DNA of 64,000 nt from Scatosoma sp048465415 (GTDB lineage Bacteria; Bacillota; Clostridia; Christensenellales; Borkfalkiaceae): positions 124,001 to 188,000 of the forward strand of contig DBFWLO010000019.1 of NCBI GenBank assembly GCA_048465415.1. Direction: 5' to 3'. Below, one piece after another: positions 41,956-51,555 of the stretch. Below the pieces are notes generated by a model, which had not been told where the DNA came from, did not search any database, and was given only the letters and a program-made list of their open reading frames with translations. Both the position numbers and the translations under genes were made by a program. Each line of letters starts with the position of its first letter. The first letter of the stretch is position 1.

Positions 41956-43080
41956 TCAACCTAAGATAAAAGACATCACGCTGATGCCCAGCGAAATCAG
42001 AATCCCCAATCCGATGAGCACCGCCGCGGCGGCAAAGTTCGCCTTTTTGTTCATTCTGCCCCGCTTATCCTTCTTCGTAAGAAAAATTTTTGCCTCCGCA
42101 TTCTTCGGCGTCAGCTTACCGCAGTCATACCAGGAAATTTCCTCCGAAAGCGTACCCGCGACCATATCGTTGACGACGAATGTCGCGGCGACTTCCCCCC
42201 GCGTCCGTTCGGGGAATTTCTGCGAATGCAGCACGCGCTTGACGAAATAGACGACGGCGGCGATCAGACAGACCAGCCCGATCACGAACCACGCCATATC
42301 GGCGAGGGCGAGATAGACTTCCGTATTATCTCTCCCCCTGGCAAGGAGAATCGCATAAGTCACGCTCATCGCCGCCGAGAAAAAGTTGTTGGCAAAATGC
42401 GCCGCCATGCCCACGAAGAGATTCTTCGTCTCCACGACGAGGAACCCGATCAGGAGTCCGCCGAGGAACTGCGTAAAAAACATATCGTAACGGCCGTGCG
42501 CGAAGGCGAACAGGAGCGCGGAAAGCACGACCGCCGCCACTTTCCCGAATTGTATAAATCCGCGCAGGATCACGCCGCGGAACAAAAGCTCTTCAAAGAC
42601 CGCGGGAAGCAGAGGTACGAGAATGAATATATAAAGCACCGCCCAGCCGCTGTAAGGAATTCCCTGGTCGACAAAGTCCCCCGAAGGGAATCCGAGCAAT
42701 TTTTGAATGATATGTCCCTCTTCGGCGACGGTGTTCTGCAAGGGACCGAACAGCGCAATTAAGGCGAATACCGCCACAAACGCCATCGTGATTTCCACGC
42801 CGTGGCCTTTACGGATCAGAAAACCGCCGCCGTTTACGGGGTGTACGTTCGCGGCGCGGCACATGATCCATACGAGCAGCCCCAGCCCCGCCATCAGCAC
42901 GACGGCTTCTATACAGGCCAGCGCGCCTGCGTCGATCGTGACGCCCCGAGTTTGAAGCCCTTCTTCCAGTCTTACCAAAACGACGGAAATCACCAGATTC
43001 ACCGCCCAATACGCGAGGAATGCCACCGCCGCGTGCATAGCGTTGAAAGTATTCGGATTATAGCGTTTGACTGTGTTCAT
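41956..43080 (-). CDS. CPBP-family intramembrane glutamic protease
   Basis: Multi-spanning protein of 374 residues in the CAAX protease and bacteriocin-processing family. The catalytic pair is in VFEELLFRGVILRG (EExxxR), followed by the histidine motifs LFAFAHG and AAHFANNFF. An unusual hydrophilic stretch of about 55 residues (near 290-345) separates the CPBP core from a last hydrophobic helix. Substrate unknown. Its start overlaps the truA stop by four bases, so it is coupled with truA. Confidence 0.88.
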   Translation of the reverse strand: MNTVKRYNPNTFNAMHAAVAFLAYWAVNLVISVVLVRLEEGLQTRGVTIDAGALACIEAVVLMAGLGLLVWIMCRAANVHPVNGGGFLIRKGHGVEITMAFVAVFALIALFGPLQNTVAEEGHIIQKLLGFPSGDFVDQGIPYSGWAVLYIFILVPLLPAVFEELLFRGVILRGFIQFGKVAAVVLSALLFAFAHGRYDMFFTQFLGGLLIGFLVVETKNLFVGMAAHFANNFFSAAMSVTYAILLARGRDNTEVYLALADMAWFVIGLVCLIAAVVYFVKRVLHSQKFPERTRGEVAATFVVNDMVAGTLSEEISWYDCGKLTPKNAEAKIFLTKKDKRGRMNKKANFAAAAVLIGLGILISLGISVMSFILG

Positions 43081-43841
43081 ATCGTCTGATCTTCTCCGTA
43101 TTCCACGTTTATCAACGTCAGCCCTCTGGCGGGCATCGTTCTGCCCAGCAATTCTCTTTTTCCCGACCGGAACGCTTCTTCGAGGCTCTCCGGCGTCCGT
43201 TTTCCCGACGCGAGGTCCAAAAGCTCTCCGGTCATCGTACGCACCATATTGTATAGAAAGCCGTTGCCGCAGACGTAGATTTTCACGTCCCTGCCGCCGA
43301 GCGATTCGCCTTCCTCCACCCGCACAAAATAGATGCGCCGCACGGTGGTTGTGACGGCGGAGCCCGAAGCGCAGAAGGCTTTGAAATCGTGCTCGCCCTC
43401 GAACAGCGCCGCGGCTTTTTTAAGCTCCGCAAGCTCCGGCAGTTTTTCCGCGCGCACCGCATACCGCTCCTTTAAAGGCATTTCCCGCGGCGACACGTAG
43501 AGCGAATAACAATAAGTCTTTCGTTTGGCGCTCCTATTGCTGTCGAACCCGTCCTCCGCCGTCCGGCCCGATAATATACGAATATCCGACGGCAGAAAAG
43601 GATTGATGCAGTCGGGCAGTTTTTCCGCAGGCACGGTCAGTCCGTCCGCGTCGAAATGGCATACCTGCCCCGCCGCGTGCACGCCCGCGTCCGTCCGGCC
43701 GCTCGCCGTCGCTTTATACGTCCCTTTGAGAGCCTTCGTCATCGCCTCTTCCAGCGCTTCCTGCACGGACAGCGCGTTTTTCTGCCGCTGCCAGCCGGCG
43801 TAACGGGTACCGTCGTAAGAAATTTTCAGAACGTAACGCAT
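43077..43841 (-). CDS. truA: tRNA pseudouridine synthase A
   Basis: Makes pseudouridine at positions 38-40 of the tRNA anticodon arm. It has 254 residues, starting MRYVLKISYDGTRYAGWQRQ. The catalytic Asp is in ASGRTDAGVHAAGQV. CGNGFLYNMVRTMTG is the second family motif. The start at 43841 has AGGAGG six bases upstream. The longer open frame overlaps ecfT and has no similarity. The order ecfA-ecfT-truA is common in Bacillota. Confidence 0.96.
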   Translation of the reverse strand: MRYVLKISYDGTRYAGWQRQKNALSVQEALEEAMTKALKGTYKATASGRTDAGVHAAGQVCHFDADGLTVPAEKLPDCINPFLPSDIRILSGRTAEDGFDSNRSAKRKTYCYSLYVSPREMPLKERYAVRAEKLPELAELKKAAALFEGEHDFKAFCASGSAVTTTVRRIYFVRVEEGESLGGRDVKIYVCGNGFLYNMVRTMTGELLDLASGKRTPESLEEAFRSGKRELLGRTMPARGLTLINVEYGEDQTI

Positions 43842-43852
43842 CGGCCGCCTCC

Positions 43853-44665
43853 TCAGATGAGCTTCGGCAGATAGATGCGAAGCAGGATCACGCCGGCGAG
43901 CAGCGCCGCGCAGAGCAGGAGAGCGATCAGATCCCGCCAGGCGAACGTGAGTTTTTTGTATTTCGTACGCACTTTGCTCCCCGAGTAGCACCTCGCGTCC
44001 ATCGCGTCGCCGAGCTCGTCGGCGCGCCGGAACGCGCTGATGAGAAGAGGAATGAGCACGGGCACCACCGCTCTCACCCGCCTGATCGGCCCGCCCGTTT
44101 CGAAATCCGCGCCGCGCGCTTTCTGCGCGTTCATGATCCGCGAAGTCTCGTCCGTGAGAATGGGGATAAACCGCAGGGCGATCGACATGATCAGCGCCAG
44201 TTCATGGACGGGGAACCGCACGAGCTTTAACGGGAACAAAAGGCTCTCGATGCCGTCCGTCAGAGAGACGGGCGTCGTCGTCAAAGTGAGGATCGCCGAG
44301 CCCATCACGAGCAAAAAAAGCCGCACCGCCAGAAAGATCGTGTAATACACGCCCTCTTTGGTGATTTTAAGGAATCCCCATTTCACGAGCACCGTTTCCC
44401 CCGAATAGAAAAACAGATTGAGCACGGCCGTGAAGAGGAGCAGGAATACGATCGCTTTCACGGAACGAAGCACGCTTTTAAAAGGCACTCTCGAAGCGAC
44501 CGCCACGACCGCAAAGACCACGGCGCACGCCCCGAGTCCGTAAAAATTTTTAGCCGTAAAAATCGCGGCGATATAGAGAATGAGGAAGAGAATCTTCGTG
44601 CGCGGATCGCATTTATGCACGAAGGACTGCGCGGGATAATACTGTCCGAAAGCCACGTCACGCAT
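43853..44665 (-). CDS. ecfT: ECF transporter transmembrane subunit EcfT
   Basis: Scaffold membrane protein that links the two ATPases to vitamin-binding S components. It has 270 residues. It begins MRDVAFGQYYPAQSFVHKCD with the typical DPRTKI. The coupling helices end with NAQKARGADFETGG (ARG motif) and RRADELGDAMDARCY (second xRx motif). The ATG at 44665 has GGGAGG eight bases upstream and lies inside the last codons of ecfA, giving an eight-base overlap. Confidence 0.95.
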   Translation of the reverse strand: MRDVAFGQYYPAQSFVHKCDPRTKILFLILYIAAIFTAKNFYGLGACAVVFAVVAVASRVPFKSVLRSVKAIVFLLLFTAVLNLFFYSGETVLVKWGFLKITKEGVYYTIFLAVRLFLLVMGSAILTLTTTPVSLTDGIESLLFPLKLVRFPVHELALIMSIALRFIPILTDETSRIMNAQKARGADFETGGPIRRVRAVVPVLIPLLISAFRRADELGDAMDARCYSGSKVRTKYKKLTFAWRDLIALLLCAALLAGVILLRIYLPKLI

Positions 44666-46553
44666 CTTCCCGCCCTCCCGCTTCTTCCTTCGACACGGCG
44701 CAGGGGCGGCCCGAGAAGGCGTAAGAAAGCACCTTACGGACAAAATCCCCGGACGTGAAATCCGAATCGACGAAAACTTCTTCCTCCGCCAGCCGGCGCG
44801 TCACTTTGGCCGTAAACGGAATGTCCAGCCCGAGCGCGGTCAGCGTATCGGAATAGCGAAACAGCTCGGCCGGAGCAGCCGCCGCGACGACCTTTCCTTC
44901 GGAAAAAACGGCCGCCCGCGAACAGTTCTCACTGATCTCATCCATATCATGCGACACAATTATGACAGTTTTGCACCACTCTTTGTGAATTTTGTGTAAA
45001 AGTTGCATAATCTCCCGTTTTCCGAGCGGATCCAGCCCCGCCGCGGGTTCGTCCAACACGAGAATTTCCGGTTTCGTGACGATGACGCCGGCGATCGCTA
45101 CCCGCCGTTTTTGCCCGCCCGACAAATCGAAGGGCGAACGGTCTTTGACTTCTTCGTAGTCGAGTCCCACCGTTTCCAGAGCGTCCCGGACGGCGTTCTT
45201 CGTTTCCGTGTCGCTCAATTCGCCTTTGGCGAAATTTTTCAGTCCGAACGCCACGTCCGCGAACACCGTCTCCGCGAACAGCTGATACTCGGGATACTGA
45301 AAGACCATGCCGACCTTGCTTCTCAGTTCCCGGAAGTCCGTCTTTTTATCCGTCAGGTCGTACCTGCCTACCCGCAGCATGATCTGCGGCGGCGGAAGCT
45401 GTCCTTTTTTCAGCTTTTTGGGTTTGTATTTTTTCTCGGCCGTGTAAACCCTGATGAGAGCGTTGAGATGCTGCACGAACGTGGACTTACCGCTGCCCGT
45501 ATGCCCGATGATACCGTAAAACTCGCCCGCTTCGACGGTCAGATCCACCCCTTTGAGCGCCGGCGAAGCAAAAGGCGAGCCCGCGTTATAAGTATAGGTG
45601 AGATTCTCGCATTCGATTCGCCCCGCCGGCTCTTCCGCTTGGTTTTCCGCACGGATTTCCTCTTCCCTTTCCGACTCTCGCCGCGTACCCGCCCCCTCCG
45701 ATTCCTTGTTAATAGCTCCTTTTTTATCGAGCGCGGAAAAAATTTCTCCGCCGAGTTCTTCGGGTGTGAGCACGTCTTTCACGTCCAGCCCGCCGCTTCG
45801 CAGGGCGCGGCAGAGCGCGACGGAACGGGGCAGAGCGAGATTGAACGTTTCGAGCTCCTCTTCGCGGCAGAGAATGTCCGAGGGGCTGCCCTGCATGACG
45901 ATCTCGCCGCGGTTCATGACCACGGCCCGGTCGGCGAGCATGGCCTCTTCGGGGAAATGGGTGATGAAAAGGACGGTGATATGCTCCTCGCGGTTAAGCC
46001 GGAGCACCACGTCCATGACTTCTTTTCTTCCCTTCGGATCGAGCATGGCGGTCGATTCGTCGAGGATCATGATTTTGGGTTTCAGCGCCAGCACGCCGGC
46101 GATGGCTATGCGCTGTTTTTGTCCGCCCGAAAGCCGTTCGGGAGTCGCGTGCCTGAACTCGGCCATGCCCACCGCGTCGAGGGCGAAGGTAATCCTCTCG
46201 CCGATCTCCCGGCGGGGAATCCCGATATTTTCCGGCCCGAACGCGATATCGTCCTCGACGATGGACGCGACCGTCTGATTGTCGGGATTCTGGAAAACGA
46301 TCCCCACGTTTTTGCGGATCTCGAAAACGTTCTTTCCTTCTCCCGCGTCCATGCCGAGCACGGTGATCTTGCCCGAGGAGGGCGACAAAAGGCCGTCGAT
46401 CAGCCGCGCCAGAGTGGATTTGCCGCTGCCGTTGTGTCCGAGCACGGCGACGAACTCCCCCTCCTCCACGGCAAAATCAATGCCGTTGAGAGCAAAGGCG
46501 CCGGCGCTTTCGCCGTATGAAAAATGTACGTTCTCAAATTTTATCGCTTCCAT
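44658..46553 (-). CDS. ecfA: ECF transporter ATPase, EcfA1 and EcfA2 fused in one polypeptide
   Basis: It has 631 residues with two complete ABC ATPase domains. Domain 1 (about 1-280): Walker A GHNGSGKST, Q-loop VFQNPDNQ, signature LSGGQKQ, Walker B ILDESTAMLDP. Domain 2 (about 310-600): Walker A GHTGSGKST, Q-loop VFQYPEYQ, LSGGQKR, ILVLDEPAAGLDP. A Glu/Ala/Arg-rich linker of about 35 residues joins them. Domain 2 also has a basic insert (KYKPKKLKKGQLPPP) between Walker A and the Q-loop. In most relatives EcfA1 and EcfA2 are separate genes. No substrate-specific S component is adjacent, so this is likely a shared (group II) energising module. Confidence 0.93.
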   Translation of the reverse strand: MEAIKFENVHFSYGESAGAFALNGIDFAVEEGEFVAVLGHNGSGKSTLARLIDGLLSPSSGKITVLGMDAGEGKNVFEIRKNVGIVFQNPDNQTVASIVEDDIAFGPENIGIPRREIGERITFALDAVGMAEFRHATPERLSGGQKQRIAIAGVLALKPKIMILDESTAMLDPKGRKEVMDVVLRLNREEHITVLFITHFPEEAMLADRAVVMNRGEIVMQGSPSDILCREEELETFNLALPRSVALCRALRSGGLDVKDVLTPEELGGEIFSALDKKGAINKESEGAGTRRESEREEEIRAENQAEEPAGRIECENLTYTYNAGSPFASPALKGVDLTVEAGEFYGIIGHTGSGKSTFVQHLNALIRVYTAEKKYKPKKLKKGQLPPPQIMLRVGRYDLTDKKTDFRELRSKVGMVFQYPEYQLFAETVFADVAFGLKNFAKGELSDTETKNAVRDALETVGLDYEEVKDRSPFDLSGGQKRRVAIAGVIVTKPEILVLDEPAAGLDPLGKREIMQLLHKIHKEWCKTVIIVSHDMDEISENCSRAAVFSEGKVVAAAAPAELFRYSDTLTALGLDIPFTAKVTRRLAEEEVFVDSDFTSGDFVRKVLSYAFSGRPCAVSKEEAGGREDA

Positions 46554-46702
46554 GTTCTCTTTCCGAATGTTTAAACGGGACCGCTTCGCCCGAAAAGGGA
46601 CGACGGCGGCTTGTCCGTTCCGCGCAAAAACAGCGCCGCAAAAAAAATTTTGCCGCCTGTCTTGTCCCTCGCTCCGTCTCTATGATCTTTATATACTTTA
46701 TT

Positions 46703-46731
46703 ATTATAGCAAATTTCTTTTGTCAATACAA
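46703..46731 (-). promoter_or_regulatory. Promoter of the ecfA-ecfT-truA operon
   Basis: TTGTAT (46726-46731), 17 bases, TATAAT (46703-46708) on the minus strand, 150 bases before the ecfA start. A TTGACA at 46721-46726 is badly spaced (12 bases) and is less likely to be the -35 box. The rest of the 519-base divergent spacer up to the PFOR promoter shows no gene. Confidence 0.65.
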
Positions 46732-46930
46732 TGAAAATGAGGTGAAATTATCCTTTTTAACAAAGTTTTTTCGCGGCCCGGCTTCTCGGCGCGCGGCGTA
46801 CGCGGACGAAAACAAAGAGGGAACCTGCCGCCGCGTCCTTTTCCGCCCGGTTTTTTTGAAAAGAAAAAACCGCAAAATAACTTTTTGACGATTTTCCCGC
46901 AATTTCTTTTTATTTTTTGGCGTTTTGGTA

Positions 46931-46959
46931 TTGACTTACGGGGAAAAAGAAAGTATAAT
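46931..46959 (+). promoter_or_regulatory. Promoter of the pyruvate:ferredoxin oxidoreductase gene
   Basis: TTGACT, 17 bases, TATAAT on the plus strand; transcription should begin near 46966 with a leader of about 107 bases. Confidence 0.82.
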
Positions 46960-47072
46960 AGAAGCGTATGTGAAATAGAGCGGACGAGCCGTCGGATTTT
47001 TTTCGGTCAGGAACGAAAAAAGTTCTTCTCGCGCGCCCGAATATAAACACGAATTTTTTTAACGGAGGCTTT

Positions 47073-50000
47073 TTGATGAAAAAAATGACCATCGACGGCA
47101 ATACCGCAGCATCGCACGTAGCGTATGCGTTTTCGGAAGTTGCCGCCATCTATCCCATCACCCCTTCCTCGCCGATGGCGGAATCCGCCGACGAATGGGC
47201 GACAGCCGGCAGAACGAACATGTGGGGCCAGAGGCTGAAAATCGCCGAAATGCAGTCGGAGGGCGGCGCGGCCGGCGCCGTGCACGGTTCCCTCTCCGCA
47301 GGCGCGCTCACGACCACCTACACGGCTTCCCAGGGCCTGCTTCTGATGATCCCCAATATGTATAAGATCTCCGGCGAACTTCTGCCTATGGTCATGCACG
47401 TTTCGGCGCGCGCGCTCGCGGCGCAGTCTCTGAACATTTTCGGCGATCATTCGGACGTCATGGCCTGCCGTCAGACGGGTTTTGCGATGATGGCTTCCTC
47501 TTCCGTTCAGGAAGCGATGGATCTCGCGCTCGTTTCCCATCTCGCTACGCTTAAATCGAGCGTTCCCTTCCTGCACTTCTTCGACGGTTTCCGTACCTCT
47601 CACGAATATTCCAAGATCGACGGGTTCGACGAAGCGAACGATTATGCGGAAATCAAAGCGATCTTCGATAAGCTCGGCATGCAGAAATACGTGGACGAAT
47701 TCAAAGCCCGCGCGCTCAACCCCGAACACCCTGTCCAGAAAGGCACCGCGCAGAACGGCGACACCTATTTCCAGAACAGAGAAACGGCGAACTCCTACTA
47801 TGAGGCGGTTCCCGGTATCGTTTCCGAGATCATGAAGGTCGTTTCCGAGTATACGGGCAGACCTTACCACCTCTTCGATTACGTCGGCGCGGCCGACGCG
47901 GAAAACGTCATCGTCGTCATGGGCTCCGGCGCGGAGACGATCGAGGAATCGATCAATAAGCTCAATGCCGAAGGCAAAAAGTACGGCCTTTTGAAAGTGA
48001 GACTGTATCGTCCCTTCGACGCGTCGGCTTTCGTCGGCGCCATTCCCGCTTCCTGCAAGAGACTGGCCGTTCTCGACCGGACCAAAGAGCCCGGCTCTCT
48101 CGGCGAACCGCTCTACCTCGACGTATGCGCGGCGCTTCTCGAAAAAGGCAGAAAGGACGTCGAAGTTTACGGCGGCAGATACGGTCTCGGTTCCAAAGAA
48201 TTCACCCCCACGATGGTGCTTTCCGTCTATAAGAACCTCGAAGCGAAGCAGCCTAAAAACCACTTCACCGTGGGCATTTACGAGGACGTGACGCACACCT
48301 CGCTCGACTTCTCGGAAAAGCTCGACGCCGCGCCCGCGGGCTCCACTTCCTGCAAATTCTACGGCCTCGGCTCCGACGGTACGGTCGGCTCCAATAAAAA
48401 CACCGTCAAGATTATCGGAGATCATACCGATAAATACGTGCAGGCGTACTTCTTCTACGATTCCAAGAAATCGGGCGGCATCACCGTTTCCCACCTTCGG
48501 TTCGGCGATAAGCCCATTCAGTCGGAATACCTCATCGACGCGGCCGATTTCATCGCCTGCCACAACCCCTCCTACGTGACTCGTTACGATATGGTCTCCG
48601 ACCTCAAAGAAGGCGGAGCGTTCCTTTTGAACAGCGAATGGACGAGCGTCGAAGCGCTGGAAAAAGAGCTTCCCGCCAAAATGAAGAATATCCTCGCCCA
48701 AAAGCACGCCAAGCTCTACGTTATCGACGCGATCAAAATCGCGGGCAAACTCGGACTGCGCGGCAAGACCTCCACAATTCTGCAATCGGCCTTCTTCTGC
48801 GTCAATCCGCAGATCATGCCCTATGAGAGCGCGGACGAAAACGACAGAAACACCGCGGTCGCGCTCATGAAATATATGGCGCACAAGTCCTTCTCGCGCA
48901 AGGGCGACGCCATCGTGCAGATGAACTACAACGCCATCGATTCCGCGAAATCCAACCTCGTGAAGATCGACATTCCCGCCTCCTGGGCGACCACCACGGA
49001 AGGCGCGGAAATGGTCAAGGTTGCGGACGACGAATATTTCCGCGACGTAGCGGCTCCCATTCTTGCGCTCGAAGGGGATAAACTTCCCTCCTCCGCGTTT
49101 AACGCCGACGGTTCCGTGCCCACCGGCACGACTAAATTCGAGAAGCGCGGCGTGGCCGTGCTCGTTCCCGAATGGAACATCGACAAGTGTATCCAGTGCA
49201 CGCAGTGCTCCTTCGTCTGCCCGCACGCGACGATCCGCCCCTACCTCGTACCCGACGGCACGGAAACGCCCGCCGACTTCAAGACCAAACCCGCCTTGCA
49301 GGCGAAGGGTTACGGATTCCGTATCCAGGTGACTCCGCTCGACTGTATGGGTTGCGGCGTCTGCTTCGACGTCTGCCCGGTCAACCAGAAAGCGGCTAGC
49401 GATGCGGCGAAAGCGGGCGCGAAAGTCGAACCTTCGGCGCGCGCGCTCAATATGGTGCCGCTGGAAACGATCGCGGCCCGCGAAGCGGCCAACTGGGATT
49501 TTGCCCAGACGCTTCCCGACGCGCCCAAAGACGTCACCGCGAAAATGGCGGAAGTCAAGAAATCGCAGTTCGCCCCCCCGTTGTTCGAGTTCTCCGGCGC
49601 CTGCGCCGGCTGCGGCGAAACGCCTTACATCAAGGTGCTCACCCAGCTCTTCGGCGATCGCATGATCATCGCCAACGCCACGGGCTGTTCCTCTATCTAC
49701 GGCGGTTCCTCCCCCACCTGTCCCTACACGAAGAACAAGGAAGGCCACGGCCCCGCCTGGGCGAACTCCCTCTTTGAGGACAACGCGGAATACGGCTACG
49801 GCATGAGTCTTGCCTATAAGGCGAGAAGAGTGGCGCTCGCGGCCAATGTGAAAGCGCTCGCCGAAAAATGGAGCGAATGGGCGGAAGGCAAAGCCGCCTG
49901 CGAAAACTGGATCGCCGCGATGGACGACGCGGAAGGCAGCAAAGCCGCGGCGGCTGAGCTCGTCAAATGCCTCGAAGACTGCAAGGACTGCGGCTGCGAC

Positions 50001-50693
50001 GCGGACGAACTGGCCAAAGAAGTCTATAAGGCGAAAGACTGTCTCGTCAAGAAATCCTTCTGGATCATCGGCGGCGACGGCTGGGCGTACGACATCGGCT
50101 ACGGCGGACTCGATCACGTGATCGCTTCCGGCGAAGACGTCAATATTCTCGTGCTCGACACGGAAGTCTACTCCAACACGGGCGGCCAGGCCTCCAAAGC
50201 CACCCCCATCGCGGCGGTCGCCAAATTCGCGGCCGGCGGCAAGAGAGTAAAGAAAAAGGATCTCGGCATGATCGCGGCCACCTACGGCTACGTATACGTC
50301 GCGCAGTGCTCGATGGGTTCGGACAAAGCGCAGTTCGTCAAAGCGCTCAAAGAAGCCGAAGCCTATCACGGGCCTTCCCTCGTCATCTGCTATGCGCCCT
50401 GCATCAATCACGGTATCAATATGGGTAAATCCCAGACCGAGGAAAAGAGCGCGGTGGACTGCGGTTACTGGCAGCTTTACAGATACAACCCCGAACTTGC
50501 GGACAAGGGCGAAAATCCTTTCACGCTCGACTCCAAAGATCCCACGGGCGACTATCAGGCATTCCTGCAAGGCGAAGTCCGTTACGCGTCCTTGAAGAAG
50601 ACGGAGCCCGCGCTCGCGGAAGAACTTTATAAGGAAACGGAAGAGGCGTCGAAAGCCCGTCTCGAAGGCTATAAGAAGATGGCGGGCAAGTAA
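47073..50693 (+). CDS. nifJ: Pyruvate:ferredoxin (flavodoxin) oxidoreductase
   Basis: Oxidises pyruvate with CoA to acetyl-CoA and CO2, reducing ferredoxin; central to anaerobic energy metabolism. It has 1206 residues in the single-chain form. The N-terminal pyruvate-binding domain begins EVAAIYPITPSSPMAE. Two 4Fe-4S motifs, CIQCTQCSFVCP and CMGCGVCFDVCP, lie near residues 704 and 759. CAGCGETPY (about 842) starts the proximal-cluster and ThDP domain, with GGDGWAYDIGYGG near 1001 and SNTGGQASKATP. A Cys-bearing insert (CLEDCKDCGC) precedes it. GGAGG stands seven bases before the ATG. Codon use is strongly biased, as expected for high expression. Confidence 0.97.
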   Translation: MMKKMTIDGNTAASHVAYAFSEVAAIYPITPSSPMAESADEWATAGRTNMWGQRLKIAEMQSEGGAAGAVHGSLSAGALTTTYTASQGLLLMIPNMYKISGELLPMVMHVSARALAAQSLNIFGDHSDVMACRQTGFAMMASSSVQEAMDLALVSHLATLKSSVPFLHFFDGFRTSHEYSKIDGFDEANDYAEIKAIFDKLGMQKYVDEFKARALNPEHPVQKGTAQNGDTYFQNRETANSYYEAVPGIVSEIMKVVSEYTGRPYHLFDYVGAADAENVIVVMGSGAETIEESINKLNAEGKKYGLLKVRLYRPFDASAFVGAIPASCKRLAVLDRTKEPGSLGEPLYLDVCAALLEKGRKDVEVYGGRYGLGSKEFTPTMVLSVYKNLEAKQPKNHFTVGIYEDVTHTSLDFSEKLDAAPAGSTSCKFYGLGSDGTVGSNKNTVKIIGDHTDKYVQAYFFYDSKKSGGITVSHLRFGDKPIQSEYLIDAADFIACHNPSYVTRYDMVSDLKEGGAFLLNSEWTSVEALEKELPAKMKNILAQKHAKLYVIDAIKIAGKLGLRGKTSTILQSAFFCVNPQIMPYESADENDRNTAVALMKYMAHKSFSRKGDAIVQMNYNAIDSAKSNLVKIDIPASWATTTEGAEMVKVADDEYFRDVAAPILALEGDKLPSSAFNADGSVPTGTTKFEKRGVAVLVPEWNIDKCIQCTQCSFVCPHATIRPYLVPDGTETPADFKTKPALQAKGYGFRIQVTPLDCMGCGVCFDVCPVNQKAASDAAKAGAKVEPSARALNMVPLETIAAREAANWDFAQTLPDAPKDVTAKMAEVKKSQFAPPLFEFSGACAGCGETPYIKVLTQLFGDRMIIANATGCSSIYGGSSPTCPYTKNKEGHGPAWANSLFEDNAEYGYGMSLAYKARRVALAANVKALAEKWSEWAEGKAACENWIAAMDDAEGSKAAAAELVKCLEDCKDCGCDADELAKEVYKAKDCLVKKSFWIIGGDGWAYDIGYGGLDHVIASGEDVNILVLDTEVYSNTGGQASKATPIAAVAKFAAGGKRVKKKDLGMIAATYGYVYVAQCSMGSDKAQFVKALKEAEAYHGPSLVICYAPCINHGINMGKSQTEEKSAVDCGYWQLYRYNPELADKGENPFTLDSKDPTGDYQAFLQGEVRYASLKKTEPALAEELYKETEEASKARLEGYKKMAGK

Positions 50694-50714
50694 GCCCTGC
50701 CCCTTCTTAGGCAA

Positions 50715-50750
50715 GTCCCCGGCGGAAGGTACCGCCGGGGACTGTTTTTA
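50715..50750 (+). terminator. Terminator of the PFOR gene
   Basis: GTCCCCGGCGG pairs perfectly with CCGCCGGGGAC around a six-base loop, followed by TGTTTTTA. Confidence 0.93.
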
Positions 50751-50837
50751 TCCTTCCGTAATCGTTTACATTCCTCTTTTTCAGTAAGTGCTCTTTTTCC
50801 GAAAACAGGTATACAATCGTTTTCCTACGTTCATAAA

Positions 50838-50873
50838 TAAAAGCGACGCGGCCGTTCTTCCGCATCGCTTTTT
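50838..50873 (-). terminator. Terminator of the TetR-family gene
   Basis: On the minus strand AAAAGCGATGCGG pairs with CCGCGTCGCTTTT (one G-T pair) and ends in a T run, 28 bases after the stop. Confidence 0.75.
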
Positions 50874-50900
50874 CAATTCGTTTTCTATTTATCTTCCGGC

Positions 50901-51491
50901 TTATTCATGTACGAATAAAACGTCGGAGCGCACCAGGTCTTCGATGAGCCTGCCGATTTTCTTTTCCAGAGCTTCTCTCGAACAGGCGGCCTCAAACGCG
51001 GCGGAGAACAGAGATACGAATCCGCCGCGCACGAACGCGGAGGCTTCGGCGGAAGTATACTTGCATTTAAACTTTTGCGAAAGGAGTTCGAGCAATTTTT
51101 CCGTCACGTCGGTTATATAACATTTGAACGCGAAGGCAAGATAAGGATTTTCCGCCGAATTGATGACTTTCACCAAAAAACTGTTCTCGTATACGCAGCC
51201 GATGACGCTGTGCAGGAGTTTTTTCAAAAAGACGACTACGTCTTCCCGGCTGTCGCCGCACTCGAAATCATCGGAACAGGAAGTCTGAACGCGTTCGGAA
51301 AAGTCCGCGAACAGATCGTTCAACAGCTCGTATTTGTCCTTATAATGAGCGTAAAAAGTAATGCGGCTGGTCGAAGATCTTTCGCAGATCTCCTTCACGC
51401 TCACTCTCTCGAACGGCTTTTCCTTCAAAAGTTCTATCAGCGCTCTTTTGAGCTCTCTTTTCGTCTTGACGATACGTCTGTCTTCTTTCAT
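50901..51491 (-). CDS. TetR/AcrR-family transcription regulator
   Basis: It has 196 residues. The N-terminal helix-turn-helix is clear: LKRALIELLKEKPFERVSVK, then EICERSSTSRITFYAHYKDK, the TetR DNA-binding signature. The C-terminal ligand domain is divergent. The start has AGAGAGA only as a weak ribosome-binding site. Target genes are not evident: the PFOR gene is convergent and the membrane-protein gene lies upstream on the same strand, 64 bases away. Confidence 0.9.
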   Translation of the reverse strand: MKEDRRIVKTKRELKRALIELLKEKPFERVSVKEICERSSTSRITFYAHYKDKYELLNDLFADFSERVQTSCSDDFECGDSREDVVVFLKKLLHSVIGCVYENSFLVKVINSAENPYLAFAFKCYITDVTEKLLELLSQKFKCKYTSAEASAFVRGGFVSLFSAAFEAACSREALEKKIGRLIEDLVRSDVLFVHE

Positions 51492-51555
51492 TCTCTCTTC
51501 TCACTTTCGGGCAGCCCCGACTCTTTCTACCGCGCTCACATAATTTTTGCTTTTT

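Noticed and set aside
46721..46726. TTGACA as the -35 box of the ecfA promoter
   Set aside because: Only 12 bases separate it from TATAAT; the TTGTAT five bases upstream gives the normal 17-base spacing.
47007..50714. A 1235-codon open frame on the minus strand opposite the PFOR gene
   Set aside because: It is a shadow of the strongly codon-biased PFOR gene. The plus strand has all known motifs, a promoter, a ribosome-binding site and a terminator; the minus frame resembles no family.
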